Source: Catalinimonas alkaloidigena (GTDB taxonomy: Bacteria; Bacteroidota; Bacteroidia; Cytophagales; Cyclobacteriaceae). Taken from it: a DNA stretch of 64,000 nt. The stretch spans positions 3,291,001 through 3,355,000 of the forward strand of contig NZ_JAQFIL010000001.1 in assembly GCF_029504655.1 (NCBI RefSeq), read 5' to 3'. Positions 18,464 through 28,753 of the stretch are shown here, in pieces (the stretch's first letter is position 1; every line of letters begins with the position of its first letter). The notes beneath the pieces are model-generated. The model did not search any database, was not told the origin of the DNA, and was given only the letters and a program-made list of their open reading frames with translations. Position numbers and translations under genes: made by a program.

Positions 18464-20107
18464 ATGGCTAAAGAAATATTTTTTAATACGAAAGCAAGAG
18501 ACAGAGTTAAAAAAGGAGTAGATACTCTGGCAAATGCTGTAAAAGTGACTTTAGGACCTAAAGGTCGTAACGTTGTTATTGATAAGAAATTTGGTGCTCC
18601 AACCGTAACCAAAGATGGTGTTTCAGTTGCAAAAGAAATTGAACTGAAAGATGCTATCGAAAACATGGGAGCTCAGCTAGTTAAAGAGGTTGCCTCTAAA
18701 ACTGCAGACGATGCTGGTGATGGTACAACTACCGCAACCGTGCTGGCTCAGGCGATGTTCTCTCATGGAATCAAAAACGTAGCTGCCGGCGCTAATCCCA
18801 TGGATCTAAAGCGTGGTATAGACAAAGCTGTAGAAGCAGTAGTGGCTGAACTTAGAAAACAGTCTAAGACTATCAGTAGCTCTAACGAAATCTCTCAGGT
18901 TGGATCAATTTCTGCCAACAATGACGAAGAAATCGGTAAAATGATTTCTGATGCGATGGATAAAGTGGGTAAAGATGGTGTAATCACTGTTGAAGAAGCT
19001 AAAGGTACAGAAACTGAAGTGAAGCTGGTAGAAGGAATGCAGTTTGACAGAGGTTATCTTTCACCTTACTTCGTTACTGACACCGAAAGAATGGAAGCCA
19101 ATATTGAGAATCCTTACATCCTGATCTACGACAAAAAGATCTCAGCGATGAAGGAATTGCTTCCTGTACTTGAAGGCGTTGCTCAGACTGGTCGTCCATT
19201 GTTGATCATTGCTGAAGATGTTGATGGCGAAGCATTAGCAACTTTGGTAGTAAACAAAATCAGAGGATCACTGAAAATCGCAGCTGTTAAGGCTCCCGGA
19301 TTTGGAGATAGAAGAAAAGCTATGTTGGAAGACATCGCTATCCTTACCGGAGGAACAGTAATTTCTGAAGAAAGAGGTTACAAACTGGAGAATGCTACGC
19401 TTGATTACCTGGGTACTGCTGAAAAAATCAACATTGACAAAGATAATACTACCATTGTTAATGGTGCAGGCAAGCAGGAAGAAATTCAGGCTCGCGTAAA
19501 CCAAATCAAGCAGCAGATTGAGAATACAACTTCTGATTACGACCGTGAAAAGCTTCAGGAGCGCCTTGCTAAACTCTCTGGTGGTGTAGCTATCCTTTAC
19601 ATTGGTGCTGCCACTGAGGTTGAAATGAAAGAGAAGAAAGACCGTGTTGATGATGCTTTACATGCAACCCGCGCTGCAGTACAAGAAGGTGTAGTCGCTG
19701 GTGGTGGTGTAGCATTAGTTCGTGCTATCTCTTCTTTAGAGTCTATCGCGACTGATAATGAAGATCAAGCTACTGGTATTAATATCGTACGTCTGGCACT
19801 TGAAGCTCCTCTTCGTGTAATCGTTGAAAACGCTGGCCAGGAAGGTTCAGTTGTAATTCAGAAAGTACGTGAGGGTAAAGATGACTTTGGCTACAATGCA
19901 CGTACTGACAAATACGAAAACCTATTCAGCGTTGGTGTGATTGACCCTACTAAGGTAACTCGCCTAGCGCTTGAAAACGCAGCTTCTATCGCATCTCTGT
20001 TGCTCACTACTGAGTGTGTAATTGCTGATGAGCCAGAAGATGAAAAAGGTGGCGGCGGAATGCCTGCCGGAGCTCCTGGAATGGGAGGAATGGGCGGCAT
20101 GATGTAA
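18464..20107 (+). CDS. groEL: chaperonin GroEL
   Basis: GroEL is the 60-kDa ring chaperonin. The 547-aa sequence is full length. It has the ATP-site motif [13 protein letters not shown] and [14 protein letters not shown], the apical-domain [32 protein letters not shown], and the C-terminal glycine-methionine tail GMGGMGGMM. It is co-transcribed with groES and followed by a strong terminator. It is the only chaperonin gene in this window. Confidence 0.98.
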   Translation: MAKEIFFNTKARDRVKKGVDTLANAVKVTLGPKGRNVVIDKKFGAPTVTKDGVSVAKEIELKDAIENMGAQLVKEVASKTADDAGDGTTTATVLAQAMFSHGIKNVAAGANPMDLKRGIDKAVEAVVAELRKQSKTISSSNEISQVGSISANNDEEIGKMISDAMDKVGKDGVITVEEAKGTETEVKLVEGMQFDRGYLSPYFVTDTERMEANIENPYILIYDKKISAMKELLPVLEGVAQTGRPLLIIAEDVDGEALATLVVNKIRGSLKIAAVKAPGFGDRRKAMLEDIAILTGGTVISEERGYKLENATLDYLGTAEKINIDKDNTTIVNGAGKQEEIQARVNQIKQQIENTTSDYDREKLQERLAKLSGGVAILYIGAATEVEMKEKKDRVDDALHATRAAVQEGVVAGGGVALVRAISSLESIATDNEDQATGINIVRLALEAPLRVIVENAGQEGSVVIQKVREGKDDFGYNARTDKYENLFSVGVIDPTKVTRLALENAASIASLLLTTECVIADEPEDEKGGGGMPAGAPGMGGMGGMM

Positions 20108-20130
20108 TCCTCCCACTTTTAAAAATTATA

Positions 20131-20160
20131 AAAGGGGTAGCAAAAGCTACCCCTTTTTTT
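20131..20160 (+). terminator. intrinsic terminator after groEL
   Basis: AAAGGGGTAGC (20131-20141) pairs with GCTACCCCTTT (20146-20156), loop AAAA, followed by a T run to 20160. Confidence 0.9.
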
Positions 20161-20172
20161 GTCTTAAAACAG

Positions 20173-20198
20173 AAAAGGCATCCCCTTAAGGACGCCTT
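20173..20198 (-). terminator. candidate terminator for sdhB
   Basis: On the minus strand AAGGCGTCC and GGGGATGCCTT can form an imperfect stem around TTAA, followed by TTTTCTGTTTT. It lies 28 bp beyond the sdhB stop. Confidence 0.55.
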
Positions 20199-20225
20199 AA
20201 CTAACTTCAACATTGATTATAAACT

Positions 20226-20987
20226 TTACTTCACTTCTATTTCAGTTGAACCTGCTTTTGCTTTCAAAAATTCACGGTTCATACGAGCGATGTTAGCCAT
20301 ATCAATTTCTTTCGGACATTCGGCTGAACAAGCTCCAGTATTAGTACACGCCCCAAATCCTTCAGCATCCATTTGTGCAATCATCTTCTCCGCACGCTTC
20401 TGACGTTCTACCTGACCTTGGGGCAAAAGCGCAAGCTGAGATATTTTTGCGCTTACGAACAACATAGCTGAAGCATTTTTACATGCTGCTACGCATGCGC
20501 CACACCCAATACAAGTAGCTGCATTGAATGACTCATCAGCAATTTCTTTAGAAACAGGAATCTCATTGGCATCAGGCACTCCCCCAGTATTAACTGAGAC
20601 ATACCCACCTGCCTGGATGATCCTGTCAAATGCAGAGCGGTCAACCATGAGGTCCTTAATAACAGGAAAAGCCTTAGCTCTCCAGGGCTCAACCACAACG
20701 GTTTCACCATCTTTAAAGTGCCTCATATGTAGCTGGCAAGCTGTGGTACCCTTTTGTGGCCCATGAGGCCTGCCATTGATATACATGGCACAGCTACCAC
20801 ATATACCCTCTCTACAGTCGTGATCAAAATGAACAGGCTCTTTACTTTCCTGCTCTAATCTTTCGTTAAGTACATCTATAAGCTCAAGAAAAGACATATG
20901 TGTATTAATGTCTTTCATCTCATAAGTTTCAAATTTTCCTTTATCGTTAGCGTTTTTCTGACGCCAGATTTTTAAGGTAACATTCAT
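20226..20987 (-). CDS. sdhB: succinate dehydrogenase/fumarate reductase iron-sulfur subunit
   Basis: SdhB passes electrons from FADH2 in SdhA to quinone through [2Fe-2S], [4Fe-4S] and [3Fe-4S] clusters. The 253-aa protein shows the plant-type ferredoxin cysteines ([18 protein letters not shown]58, C63, C66, plus C84). It also has the cluster segments [17 protein letters not shown] and [15 protein letters not shown]. It is the last gene of sdhC-sdhA-sdhB, 9 bp after sdhA. The layout fits the Bacteroidota quinol:fumarate reductase/succinate dehydrogenase type with a single cytochrome b subunit. Confidence 0.96.
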   Translation of the reverse strand: MNVTLKIWRQKNANDKGKFETYEMKDINTHMSFLELIDVLNERLEQESKEPVHFDHDCREGICGSCAMYINGRPHGPQKGTTACQLHMRHFKDGETVVVEPWRAKAFPVIKDLMVDRSAFDRIIQAGGYVSVNTGGVPDANEIPVSKEIADESFNAATCIGCGACVAACKNASAMLFVSAKISQLALLPQGQVERQKRAEKMIAQMDAEGFGACTNTGACSAECPKEIDMANIARMNREFLKAKAGSTEIEVK

Positions 20988-20996
20988 AATTCTGTT

Positions 20997-22910
20997 TTAT
21001 TTATAACTGCGTTGAGTCAGTTTTACATTTTCAAAAACAAGAGGCTCTTTATGTAAAGTCTCGGCTATATCATCACCTGTGTATTCCCAGGCAGATACAT
21101 AAGAAAAGTTCTCATCGTCACGCTTAGCTTCACCCTCAGGCGTTTGATATTCTTCGCGAAAATGCCCACCCGCAGATTCTTTACGATTAAGTGCATCTTC
21201 AATCATCAGTGCACCCAGCTCAATAAAATCAGCAAGCCTGCTGGCTTTTTCAAGGGTCTGATTCAACTCTTCTTCAGCGCCTAAAACTTTTACATCATTC
21301 CAGAACTCTTCTTTTATTTTCTTCACTTCCTCACGAGCTTCTTTCAAACCTTCTTCGGTGCGAGACATACCGCATTTGTCCCACATTACTCTGCCCAGTT
21401 TTTTGTGCAGTTGATCAACGGTCTGACTGCCCTTAATACTTACAATCTTCTTCAGCTTGGCTTTGACTTCCGCTTCAGCACTTTTAAAAGCTTCATGTGA
21501 AGTAGGTATTTTATCGTATGAAGTCCCGGCAAGATAGTCTCCAATTGTATAAGGGATTACAAAATACCCGTCGGCAAGGCCTTGCATCAGCGCGCTGGCA
21601 CCCAGTCGGTTGGCTCCATGGTCTGAGAAATTGCACTCTCCCAAAGAATAAAGACCCGGAACGGAGGTCATCAAATTGTAATCAACCCAAAGTCCACCCA
21701 TAGTGTAATGAACGGCGGGATATATCATCATTGGCGTCTTGTATGGATTATCACCCGTTATTTTCTCATACATTTCAAACAGGTTACCATATTTGGCCGA
21801 GATCACATCTTCCCCATCTCTTTTGATTGCATCAGCAAAGTCGAGGTATACTGCCAAACCTGTTTCACCTACCCCACGCCCTTCGTCACAAACAGCTTTT
21901 GCATTTCTTGAAGCTACATCACGGGGAACGAGATTACCAAAAGAAGGGTATTTTCTTTCCAGGTAATAATCTCTTTCCTCTTCAGGAATATCTTGCGGAG
22001 CTCTGTCATCTCCTTTCTTTTTGGGTACCCAAACTCTACCATCATTTCTCAGGGATTCTGACATAAGCGTCAGTTTAGACTGGTATTCGCCTGAGACGGG
22101 AATACAGGTGGGGTGTATCTGAGTGTAACATGGATTAGCAAAGTAAGCTCCTTTCTTATGAGCTCTCCAGGCCGCTGTAGCATTACTACCCATAGCATTG
22201 GTAGACAGGAAGAAAACGTTGCCATAGCCACCGGTAGCCAAAATTACGGCATGTGCGCTATGGGACTCAATTTCGCCAGTGAGCAGATTTCTCGCTACTA
22301 TACCTCTGGCTTTTCCGTCCACTGTCACCAGATCTAACATCTCAGTACGCGGGTACATCTTTACTTTACCATTGGCTACCTGACGGCTAAGGGCACCGTA
22401 GGCTCCCAACAGCAATTGTTGTCCTGTTTGCCCTCTCGCATAAAATGTCCTGGATACCTGTGCTCCACCAAAAGAACGGTTGGAAAGTAAGCCTCCATAC
22501 TCTCTTGCAAAGGGTACACCCTGGGCCACACACTGGTCTATAATGTTAACACTTACCTCTGAAAGCCGGTAAACGTTTGCCTCACGAGAACGATAGTCCC
22601 CACCTTTTACTGTATCATAGAAAAGTCTGAAAATGCTATCTCCATCATTTTGGTAGTTTTTAGCCGCATTTATTCCGCCTTGAGCAGCAATGCTATGAGC
22701 CCTACGGGGGCTATCCTGGAAGCAAAAAGACTTAACATTGTAGCCTAACTCCGCTAATGAAGCAGCGGCTGATGCTCCTGCCAGGCCTGTTCCGACTACA
22801 ATAATTTCGTACTTACGTTTGTTAGCCGGGTTGACTAACTTAAGGTTAAATTTATGTTTAGTCCATTTTTCTGCAATAGGACCTTCAGGTACTTTAGATT
22901 CAAGCGTCAT
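20997..22910 (-). CDS. sdhA: succinate dehydrogenase/fumarate reductase flavoprotein subunit
   Basis: SdhA holds covalent FAD and the dicarboxylate site. The 637-aa protein has the N-terminal dinucleotide motif [21 protein letters not shown] and the flavinylated histidine in [16 protein letters not shown]. It also has [26 protein letters not shown] for substrate binding and catalysis, and the FAD-site [23 protein letters not shown]. Its length and indels match the epsilon-proteobacterial/Bacteroidota type B enzyme rather than the mitochondrial type. It is flanked by sdhC (21 bp) and sdhB (9 bp). Confidence 0.96.
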   Translation of the reverse strand: MTLESKVPEGPIAEKWTKHKFNLKLVNPANKRKYEIIVVGTGLAGASAAASLAELGYNVKSFCFQDSPRRAHSIAAQGGINAAKNYQNDGDSIFRLFYDTVKGGDYRSREANVYRLSEVSVNIIDQCVAQGVPFAREYGGLLSNRSFGGAQVSRTFYARGQTGQQLLLGAYGALSRQVANGKVKMYPRTEMLDLVTVDGKARGIVARNLLTGEIESHSAHAVILATGGYGNVFFLSTNAMGSNATAAWRAHKKGAYFANPCYTQIHPTCIPVSGEYQSKLTLMSESLRNDGRVWVPKKKGDDRAPQDIPEEERDYYLERKYPSFGNLVPRDVASRNAKAVCDEGRGVGETGLAVYLDFADAIKRDGEDVISAKYGNLFEMYEKITGDNPYKTPMMIYPAVHYTMGGLWVDYNLMTSVPGLYSLGECNFSDHGANRLGASALMQGLADGYFVIPYTIGDYLAGTSYDKIPTSHEAFKSAEAEVKAKLKKIVSIKGSQTVDQLHKKLGRVMWDKCGMSRTEEGLKEAREEVKKIKEEFWNDVKVLGAEEELNQTLEKASRLADFIELGALMIEDALNRKESAGGHFREEYQTPEGEAKRDDENFSYVSAWEYTGDDIAETLHKEPLVFENVKLTQRSYK

Positions 22911-22931
22911 ATGAATGGTAATTATATATGA

Positions 22932-23615
22932 TCATAAACTTTGTAGATAAAAATATACGGGCATGGAAGCAAATAACAAAGGGACGACTATTGCGAAAAT
23001 AAGTCCAACAGTCTTGATAAATGGTGTGTATTTTTTATGACTCAAGCCCAGGGTTTGAAATGCGCTCCAGAATCCATGAGATAGATGAAATGCCAAACCT
23101 AGCATCGCAAGTACATACAATAATGAATACCACCACTCTGAAAATGCTGCCTGCACGATCGTATATAGGTCTTTAACTTCACCTCCAGCATAAGTTTTGG
23201 TAGGTAATTCACCAAAATGCATCTCATACCAGAATGACCTGAGGTGAATAATCAGGAAAATCAAAACAATAGTACCCAGGATTCCCATGTTTCTTGAACG
23301 CCAACTACTATTTTGGTTGGGGTTAGCCAGTTTATATCCTACCGGACGTGCATTTTTGTTTTTGACAGACAAAACCAGCGAATAAACAACATGTAAAATT
23401 ATTCCTGTATAAAGAATATAAGAGGCAATTTGTATTAAGGGTGAGGTTGTCATAAAATCTGCGTACAAATTAAAAGCTTCCCCTCCATCACTCTTGAACA
23501 ATAACATGTTTCCTGAAAGATGAACGATTAGAAACGTGATAAGAAACAAGCCTGTCAATGACATAATCACTTTCCTACCGATCGTGCTGGATAATGCTTT
23601 AGTGAACCAACTCAT
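22932..23615 (-). CDS. sdhC: succinate dehydrogenase cytochrome b subunit (b558 family)
   Basis: SdhC is the di-heme membrane anchor with the quinone site. The 227-aa protein has five membrane helices, the first at about residues 13-35 (RKVIMSLTGLFLITFLIVHLSG). Its heme-ligand histidines occur in FLIVHLSGN, GIILHVVYSL, FLIIHLRSFW and LAFHLSHGFWSAFQTLG. The single five-helix subunit, in place of SdhC+SdhD, identifies the type B enzyme. It is the first gene of the operon, with a good promoter match 50 bp upstream. Confidence 0.94.
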   Translation of the reverse strand: MSWFTKALSSTIGRKVIMSLTGLFLITFLIVHLSGNMLLFKSDGGEAFNLYADFMTTSPLIQIASYILYTGIILHVVYSLVLSVKNKNARPVGYKLANPNQNSSWRSRNMGILGTIVLIFLIIHLRSFWYEMHFGELPTKTYAGGEVKDLYTIVQAAFSEWWYSLLYVLAMLGLAFHLSHGFWSAFQTLGLSHKKYTPFIKTVGLIFAIVVPLLFASMPVYFYLQSL

Positions 23616-23663
23616 ATTGTTGTACTGCTATAAATATTAAAAATGTTGATAATTGATTGGCAT

Positions 23664-23695
23664 CAAAAATATACTAGGAATTCTTAGCATCCAAA
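23664..23695 (-). promoter_or_regulatory. sdhCAB promoter (Bacteroidota type)
   Basis: On the minus strand TTTG (23695-23692), a 20-bp spacer and TATTTTTG (23671-23664) match the TTTG/TAnnTTTG consensus exactly. Transcription should start near 23657, giving a leader of about 40 nt before sdhC. Confidence 0.7.
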
Positions 23696-24068
23696 GAGGT
23701 CATCTCTATTTTAATTGCTTCTAAATAATACAAATTTTTTAATATTTTTCTTGATATTTCAACCATTCAAAATCAAAAGAAGTTTATGAAACACTTTAAT
23801 TTGTTTAATTATTTTTACCAGTTCTTTAAACATACTACATGTTTAGAATATTGAAGTTTTGGGAGTCTCATTTCTGTCAGGAGCGAAGTAATTTTTACAG
23901 TATCAAATCGTTATTATTTTATAAATAAAGCACTCAAACAGAAAAATCATAATATTTATTTGTATATTTATATTAATTATACATGTGGAATTTTAGATAT
24001 CTGCAATTACTTATATAAGTTTAAGTTGCTTAAATTTCCTTGATTCCGAACCATTAAGTCATACTGTT
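23696..24068. other. AT-rich intergenic region upstream of the first CHU_C protein
   Basis: About 370 bp of very AT-rich sequence lies between the sdhC promoter and the TTG start at 24069. No coding frame, RNA gene or convincing promoter was found on the plus strand. Confidence 0.5.
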
Positions 24069-26900
24069 TTGAAACATCCTATACTTAATTTATTTGTTGT
24101 GGTTCTGCTCTCATTAATCACAGTCACAGCAGAAGCTACCCATATTAGAGCCGGTGAGATCATCGCGGAATTAATCAATTGTCAGACCAATACCTATCGC
24201 TTCAGAATTATTGGATATGAAGATACCGGTTCTGATGTTGAGTTCGGAAATGGCGAAATTTATTTCGGACATGGCGACCCGGTGGATCTAAGCACAGAAA
24301 ATGATTTTTTTGTACGCGAAGTCATTGACAATGAAAAACTAATCAGGGTAAGTGAGTTTGTGATTGAACATACATTTCCTGGTGCAGGAGAATATACCAT
24401 TACTTTCCGAGAGTTTAACCGTAATGCGGATATTCTCAACATGAGTAATTCTGTTCAAACTCCATTCTATGTTGAAACTAAACTATTTATTGACCCATTC
24501 ATAGCTTGTAATAACTCCCCGGTACTCCTCAACCCTCCAGTTGATGGGGCGGTAATAGGAAAACAATTTCTTCACAACCCCGGTGCTTATGACCCTGACG
24601 GTGATAGCCTAGCTTACAAATTTGTGGTGCCCAAGCAGGATGTTGATGAGTCTGTTGATGGGTATCAATATCCTGATGAGTATGACCAAACTGCTGGACT
24701 AAATCCGAATCCCATCAAACAAGATGGTTCACAGCCAACTGAAATTACTTTAGACCCTCTTACTGGTGAATTATTATGGGATTCGCCTGCAAATGCTGGT
24801 GAATACAATGTGGCTTTTATCGTGGAAGAATGGAGACTCATTGAAGGAGAATGGCGTCTTTTAGGGTATGTTACTCGGGATATGCAAATATTAGTAGATG
24901 ATGCTGAAAATGATCCTCCTGAACTGGCTATCCCCGCTGATACATGTATTGAAGCCGGATCAGAGCTACTCGCTGAAATAGTTGGTACTGACCCTGATGG
25001 TGACCGGGTCGTACTCACAGCTTTCGGTGGTGTTTTTGAACAGCTTAGCTCTCCTGCTACTTTTTTACCTGACCCTCCCACACCACAAAGTAGTCCTGCT
25101 ACCGGCAACTTTAGCTGGCAAACAGATTGCTCGCATGTAAGAGAAAAGCCTTATCAAATCAATTTTAGAGCTGCGGATTATGAACCTGCCACCGGACCAT
25201 CTTTGGCTGACTTCAAAATCTGGAATGTAACGGTAGTTGCACCTGCTCCTACTGGCTTGGCAGCTGAAGCTGCTCCAGGCAAATCAGTAAATCTTAGTTG
25301 GGATAATTACAGCTGCGCTGAGCAAGCTGAAATCATTCAGATCTGGAGAAAAACAGACAGTACTGATTTTGAACCTGCCAATTGTCAGGTTGGCATACCA
25401 GAAGGTTTAGGTTATGAACTTGTGGCCGAAGTTGATGCAAATGTAGTTTCTTATAGAGATGAAGGGCTAAACCCCGGCGCCAATTATTGTTATCGCTTGG
25501 TCGCCGTTTATCCTCAACCCGGAGGAGGGAAAAGCTATGCTTCTGAAGAAGCATGTGCTCAGATGTTAGCCGATGCTCCCATCATTACTAAAGTCAGTAT
25601 TGATCAAACCGATATGGAAAACGGAGCGATTAGCATAGGCTGGCGTTCACCTTTTGAAATTGACGAAGCATTATTCCCTCCCCCTTTTACCTATGAGGTG
25701 GTAAGAGTTAATCAGCAAAATCCTGAGGGAGCAGGAGAAGTAATTTCTCCAAGGATAGCGGATACTACTTTTGTAGATACTGAACTGAACACGCTGGATG
25801 ATGTGTATGGTTACAAAATATATCTATACGATGCCAGTGATGATTTAATTGACTCATCTGCGGTGGCATTCTCTGTTAGGCTAGAACCCACTCCATTGGT
25901 AGGTAGTATAGCATTAGAGTGGTCAGCTGATGTTCCATGGTCAAATAATTCACCAGAATTTCCATACCACTATATTTATAGAAATAATGTAAATGCAGAT
26001 GACGAAAGTCAATTTGTACTTATTGATAGCGTAAATGTGAGTGATGGTAACTTCTCATATCTTGATGATGGAAGTTTTAATAATATTGAACTTTCTGATG
26101 AAGAAGAGTACTGCTACTATATACTTACCCAAGGTAGCTATGGTAATGACCAAATCAACCCTCCTCCACTGATCAATTTATCACAAATAGCCTGTGCACA
26201 GCCAAATGACACTATTCCACCTTGTACGCCATTAGCTTTAAGTATTCCTGATGGATCATTAGAGAGCTGTGAAGTTATCGTAGGTGAAAATTCATGTGAT
26301 TTTCAAAACTTTGAAAATATATTAGTCTGGGAAGAAGACACTGAAGCATCATGTGACGATGACATACGTTTTTATAATGTTTATTTCTCGGAAAGTGGTG
26401 AAGAAGGCACTTTCAATATTATAGGAACTACTGATGAAGCCCGCTATGTACATGGTCCTATATCGTCTTTGGCAGGTTGCTATCGCATTTCAGCAGTTGA
26501 CCGTTCAGGGAATGAAAGTGGGTTAAGTGAGCCAATTTGTAACGATAACTGCCCATATTATGAACTGCCAAATGTATTTACCCCCAATGGGGATGGCGTA
26601 AATGATACTTTCAGACCTATGGATGGCTCTAATGGCGATTTTAGCAGGTGTCCCAGATTTGTAGAAAGTATAACGCTTAGAGTTCATAACCGCTGGGGGA
26701 AAGAAGTTTATGCGTATCAATCAGGTAACGAAAATAGTATTTACATTGATTGGGATGGGAGAACTGAAAGTGGAGACTTACTTGCTCCCGGAGTTTATTA
26801 TTATGTAGCTGATGTTACTTTTATTACCCTTGATCCTGCCAGAAGCCAGCAAACCATTAAAGGTTGGGTAAACATCGTTTATGGAAGAGAACAACTCTGA
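24069..26900 (+). CDS. T9SS type-B cargo protein with gliding-motility C-terminal domain, 943 aa
   Basis: The start is a TTG (no in-frame ATG lies nearby) followed by a signal peptide (KHPILNLFVVVLLSLITVTAEA). The N-terminal domain THIRAGEIIAE...GYEDTGSDVEFGNGEI is a motif common at the start of Bacteroidota proteins of this class. Ig/cadherin-like domains follow (DPDGDSLAYKF, TDPDGDRVVLTAFGG), then fibronectin type III-like domains from about residue 395. The last 110 residues are a CHU_C sorting domain (NVFTPNGDGVNDTFRP...VHNRWGKEVYAY...LAPGVYYYVADV). It should be exported by Sec and then by T9SS to the surface. It overlaps the next gene by 20 bp. Confidence 0.88.
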   Translation: MKHPILNLFVVVLLSLITVTAEATHIRAGEIIAELINCQTNTYRFRIIGYEDTGSDVEFGNGEIYFGHGDPVDLSTENDFFVREVIDNEKLIRVSEFVIEHTFPGAGEYTITFREFNRNADILNMSNSVQTPFYVETKLFIDPFIACNNSPVLLNPPVDGAVIGKQFLHNPGAYDPDGDSLAYKFVVPKQDVDESVDGYQYPDEYDQTAGLNPNPIKQDGSQPTEITLDPLTGELLWDSPANAGEYNVAFIVEEWRLIEGEWRLLGYVTRDMQILVDDAENDPPELAIPADTCIEAGSELLAEIVGTDPDGDRVVLTAFGGVFEQLSSPATFLPDPPTPQSSPATGNFSWQTDCSHVREKPYQINFRAADYEPATGPSLADFKIWNVTVVAPAPTGLAAEAAPGKSVNLSWDNYSCAEQAEIIQIWRKTDSTDFEPANCQVGIPEGLGYELVAEVDANVVSYRDEGLNPGANYCYRLVAVYPQPGGGKSYASEEACAQMLADAPIITKVSIDQTDMENGAISIGWRSPFEIDEALFPPPFTYEVVRVNQQNPEGAGEVISPRIADTTFVDTELNTLDDVYGYKIYLYDASDDLIDSSAVAFSVRLEPTPLVGSIALEWSADVPWSNNSPEFPYHYIYRNNVNADDESQFVLIDSVNVSDGNFSYLDDGSFNNIELSDEEEYCYYILTQGSYGNDQINPPPLINLSQIACAQPNDTIPPCTPLALSIPDGSLESCEVIVGENSCDFQNFENILVWEEDTEASCDDDIRFYNVYFSESGEEGTFNIIGTTDEARYVHGPISSLAGCYRISAVDRSGNESGLSEPICNDNCPYYELPNVFTPNGDGVNDTFRPMDGSNGDFSRCPRFVESITLRVHNRWGKEVYAYQSGNENSIYIDWDGRTESGDLLAPGVYYYVADVTFITLDPARSQQTIKGWVNIVYGREQL

Positions 26901-27303
26901 TATTTACCATGATATCGTATTATTTGATGGCGTGTGCATTCTATGTAATCACGCCGTCAGTTTTATTATTAACCGAGATAAACACAAAAGATTTAAATTT
27001 GCTTCTTTGCAATCTAGCTTTGGTATAGAAATACAAAAAAAGTATTGTCTTCAAACTCACACTATGGATAGCTTGGTACTTTTCAGTAAAAATAAATCTT
27101 ATCTAAAAAGTAGAGCTGCATTAGAAATAGCTAAAAAGCTAAACGGGCTCTGGCCCATTGTATACATTTTTATCCTTGTTCCTCCCCCAGTTCGTAACAC
27201 GGTTTACGATCTGCTTGCCAAATACCGTTATAATATATTTGGAAAATCCGAAAGCTGTAACTATCCTTCGGACGAACTGAAAGAGAGGTTCATAGAATAT
27301 TAA
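26881..27303 (+). CDS. DCC-family thiol-disulfide oxidoreductase-like protein (DUF393)
   Basis: This 140-aa protein begins with the family signature DGVCILCNHAVSFIINRDKHKRFKFASLQS. D16, C19 and C22 form the DxxCxxC motif for which the family is named. A hydrophobic stretch (LWPIVYIFILVPPPVRNTVYDLLAKYRY) follows, also typical. Members are proposed to have a thioredoxin-like fold, but substrates are mostly unknown. The ATG lies within the last 20 bp of the CHU_C gene, and fabD follows after 16 bp. Confidence 0.88.
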   Translation: MEENNSDIYHDIVLFDGVCILCNHAVSFIINRDKHKRFKFASLQSSFGIEIQKKYCLQTHTMDSLVLFSKNKSYLKSRAALEIAKKLNGLWPIVYIFILVPPPVRNTVYDLLAKYRYNIFGKSESCNYPSDELKERFIEY

Positions 27304-27319
27304 CCAACCTATTTTTTAT

Positions 27320-28195
27320 ATGAAGGCTTATGTATTTCCCGGACAAGGGGCCCAATTTCCCGGTATGGGTAAAGATCTTTATGAAAATAATTTAAAAGCC
27401 AAGGATTATTTTACTAGGGCTAATGATGTACTCGGCTTCAAGATAACCGATGTAATGTTTGAAGGTAGCGAGGAACAACTCAAACAAACTAAGATTACTC
27501 AGCCTGCCATCTTTTTACACTCTGTGGTCTTAGCTTTGACAACAGATGAATTTCATCCCAATGCGGTAGCAGGCCATTCATTGGGAGAGATCTCTGCACT
27601 TGTCGCCAATGGAACTCTCGCATTTGAAGATGGGCTGACACTTGTATTAAAAAGAGCACTTGCAATGCAGCATGCCTGTGAGATCAACCCTTCATCAATG
27701 GCTGCTGTATTAGGCTTAGAAGACGCTATCGTAGAGGACGTATGTAGAAGCATTGAGGAAGAAATAGTGACTCCGGCTAATTACAACTGTCCCGGACAAA
27801 TTGTGATCTCCGGAACCCACAAGGGTTTGGAGATTGCGGGAGAAAAGCTTAAAGAAAAGGGTGCAAAAAGAGTAGTGCCATTAGCGGTTGGGGGAGCATT
27901 TCATTCTCCTTTAATGCAACCTGCTCATGATGAACTAGAAGAAGCAATCAATGCTACAAATTTTAACGCTCCTAAGTGTCCTATCTACCAAAACGTAGAT
28001 GCTCTACCTTATAATGACGTTGAGTCCATAAAGAAAAATTTGATCGCACAACTTACCGCACCAGTCAGATGGGCACAGTCAGTGGCTAACATGATTAGTG
28101 AGGGAAATGACCATTTCGTAGAATGTGGCCCCGGTAAAGTGTTGCAGGGACTTATCAAAAAAGTTGACCGGTCGGCTAAAACAGAAAGTATTTAA
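27320..28195 (+). CDS. fabD: malonyl-CoA:ACP transacylase
   Basis: FabD loads malonyl groups onto acyl carrier protein for fatty-acid elongation. The 291-aa protein carries the N-terminal FPGQGAQFPGMGKDLYE motif, the nucleophile serine in AVAGHSLGEISAL (near residue 88) and the second catalytic histidine in GGAFHSPLMQPAHDEL. The VECGPGKVLQGLIKK end is also conserved. It stands apart from other fab genes in this window. The overlap chain from the preceding CHU_C gene suggests shared transcription, which may be incidental. Confidence 0.95.
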   Translation: MKAYVFPGQGAQFPGMGKDLYENNLKAKDYFTRANDVLGFKITDVMFEGSEEQLKQTKITQPAIFLHSVVLALTTDEFHPNAVAGHSLGEISALVANGTLAFEDGLTLVLKRALAMQHACEINPSSMAAVLGLEDAIVEDVCRSIEEEIVTPANYNCPGQIVISGTHKGLEIAGEKLKEKGAKRVVPLAVGGAFHSPLMQPAHDELEEAINATNFNAPKCPIYQNVDALPYNDVESIKKNLIAQLTAPVRWAQSVANMISEGNDHFVECGPGKVLQGLIKKVDRSAKTESI

Positions 28196-28207
28196 TCAAA
28201 ACAGAAC

Positions 28208-28242
28208 CTTAGAAGAGTACTAATCATTAGTATTCTTCTAGG
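28208..28242. repeat. 16-bp near-perfect hairpin after fabD without a T tract
   Basis: Bases 28208-28223 pair with 28227-28242 around a 3-base loop TCA, with two G-T pairs. No T run follows on either side, so it does not look like a standard intrinsic terminator; an mRNA 3'-end stabiliser is possible. Confidence 0.6.
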
Positions 28243-28253
28243 TATTACTATGA

Positions 28254-28469
28254 TTAATTAGAATATTTGTTCGTCCTATCTATAAGATATTTTCTGGAGA
28301 AACATTGATTTACTTGCTTGGCATTGACTGTTTTTTCAACTTTTCTATGTTGAATCAGCTGTTTATCAATATCCTCAATAAACGATTTCATCCGCTTAAT
28401 TTGCTCAGCCAAGGTCTTATTATATTCTTTTAAAGCCTCAATGAGATCGCTGGTTTTGTTATTTTTCAT
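28254..28469 (-). CDS. small coiled-coil protein, unknown
   Basis: A 71-aa minus-strand frame starts MKNNKTSDLIEALKEYNKTLAEQIKRMKSFIEDIDKQ and shows heptad-like leucine/isoleucine spacing over residues 9-40, so a short coiled coil is likely. The tail is basic. There is no signal peptide and no recognised family. It faces fabD convergently and is followed upstream by about 280 bp of non-coding sequence. Its reality rests on length, codon content and position. Confidence 0.45.
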   Translation of the reverse strand: MKNNKTSDLIEALKEYNKTLAEQIKRMKSFIEDIDKQLIQHRKVEKTVNAKQVNQCFSRKYLIDRTNKYSN

Positions 28470-28703
28470 AGTTCAGACGTTCAAAAAAATTACATTCTAA
28501 AATAAACATTACATAGGCATTATTACAAGTAAAATTAAGGATTTATTTATTAGAAGTGTACAATATGATATTCATTTTATGAATATAAAGCACTCTTAAT
28601 AGACTGATAAATTCTTAATACACAGATAATCAAATACTTATGCTTTGAAAATAATTAGACGTTCACATAACTCAAGAAAAGACCAAAAAATTCTCCAATA
28701 ATG

Positions 28704-28732
28704 AAAAAAGCCTGGAACCCCAGGCTTTTTTT
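28704..28732. terminator. bidirectional terminator downstream of the minus-strand lipoprotein gene
   Basis: AAAAAAGCCTGG (28704-28715) pairs with CCAGGCTTTTTT (28720-28731), loop AACC. The A and T tracts on both sides allow termination in either direction; it lies 22 bp past the lipoprotein stop. Confidence 0.85.
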
Positions 28733-28753
28733 GTTTTGGAACAATATGATTAT

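Noticed and set aside
24665..25108. 147-codon open frame on the minus strand inside the 943-aa CHU_C gene
   Set aside because: Ser/Pro-rich product with no motif, fully antisense to a well-supported gene; typical shadow frame.
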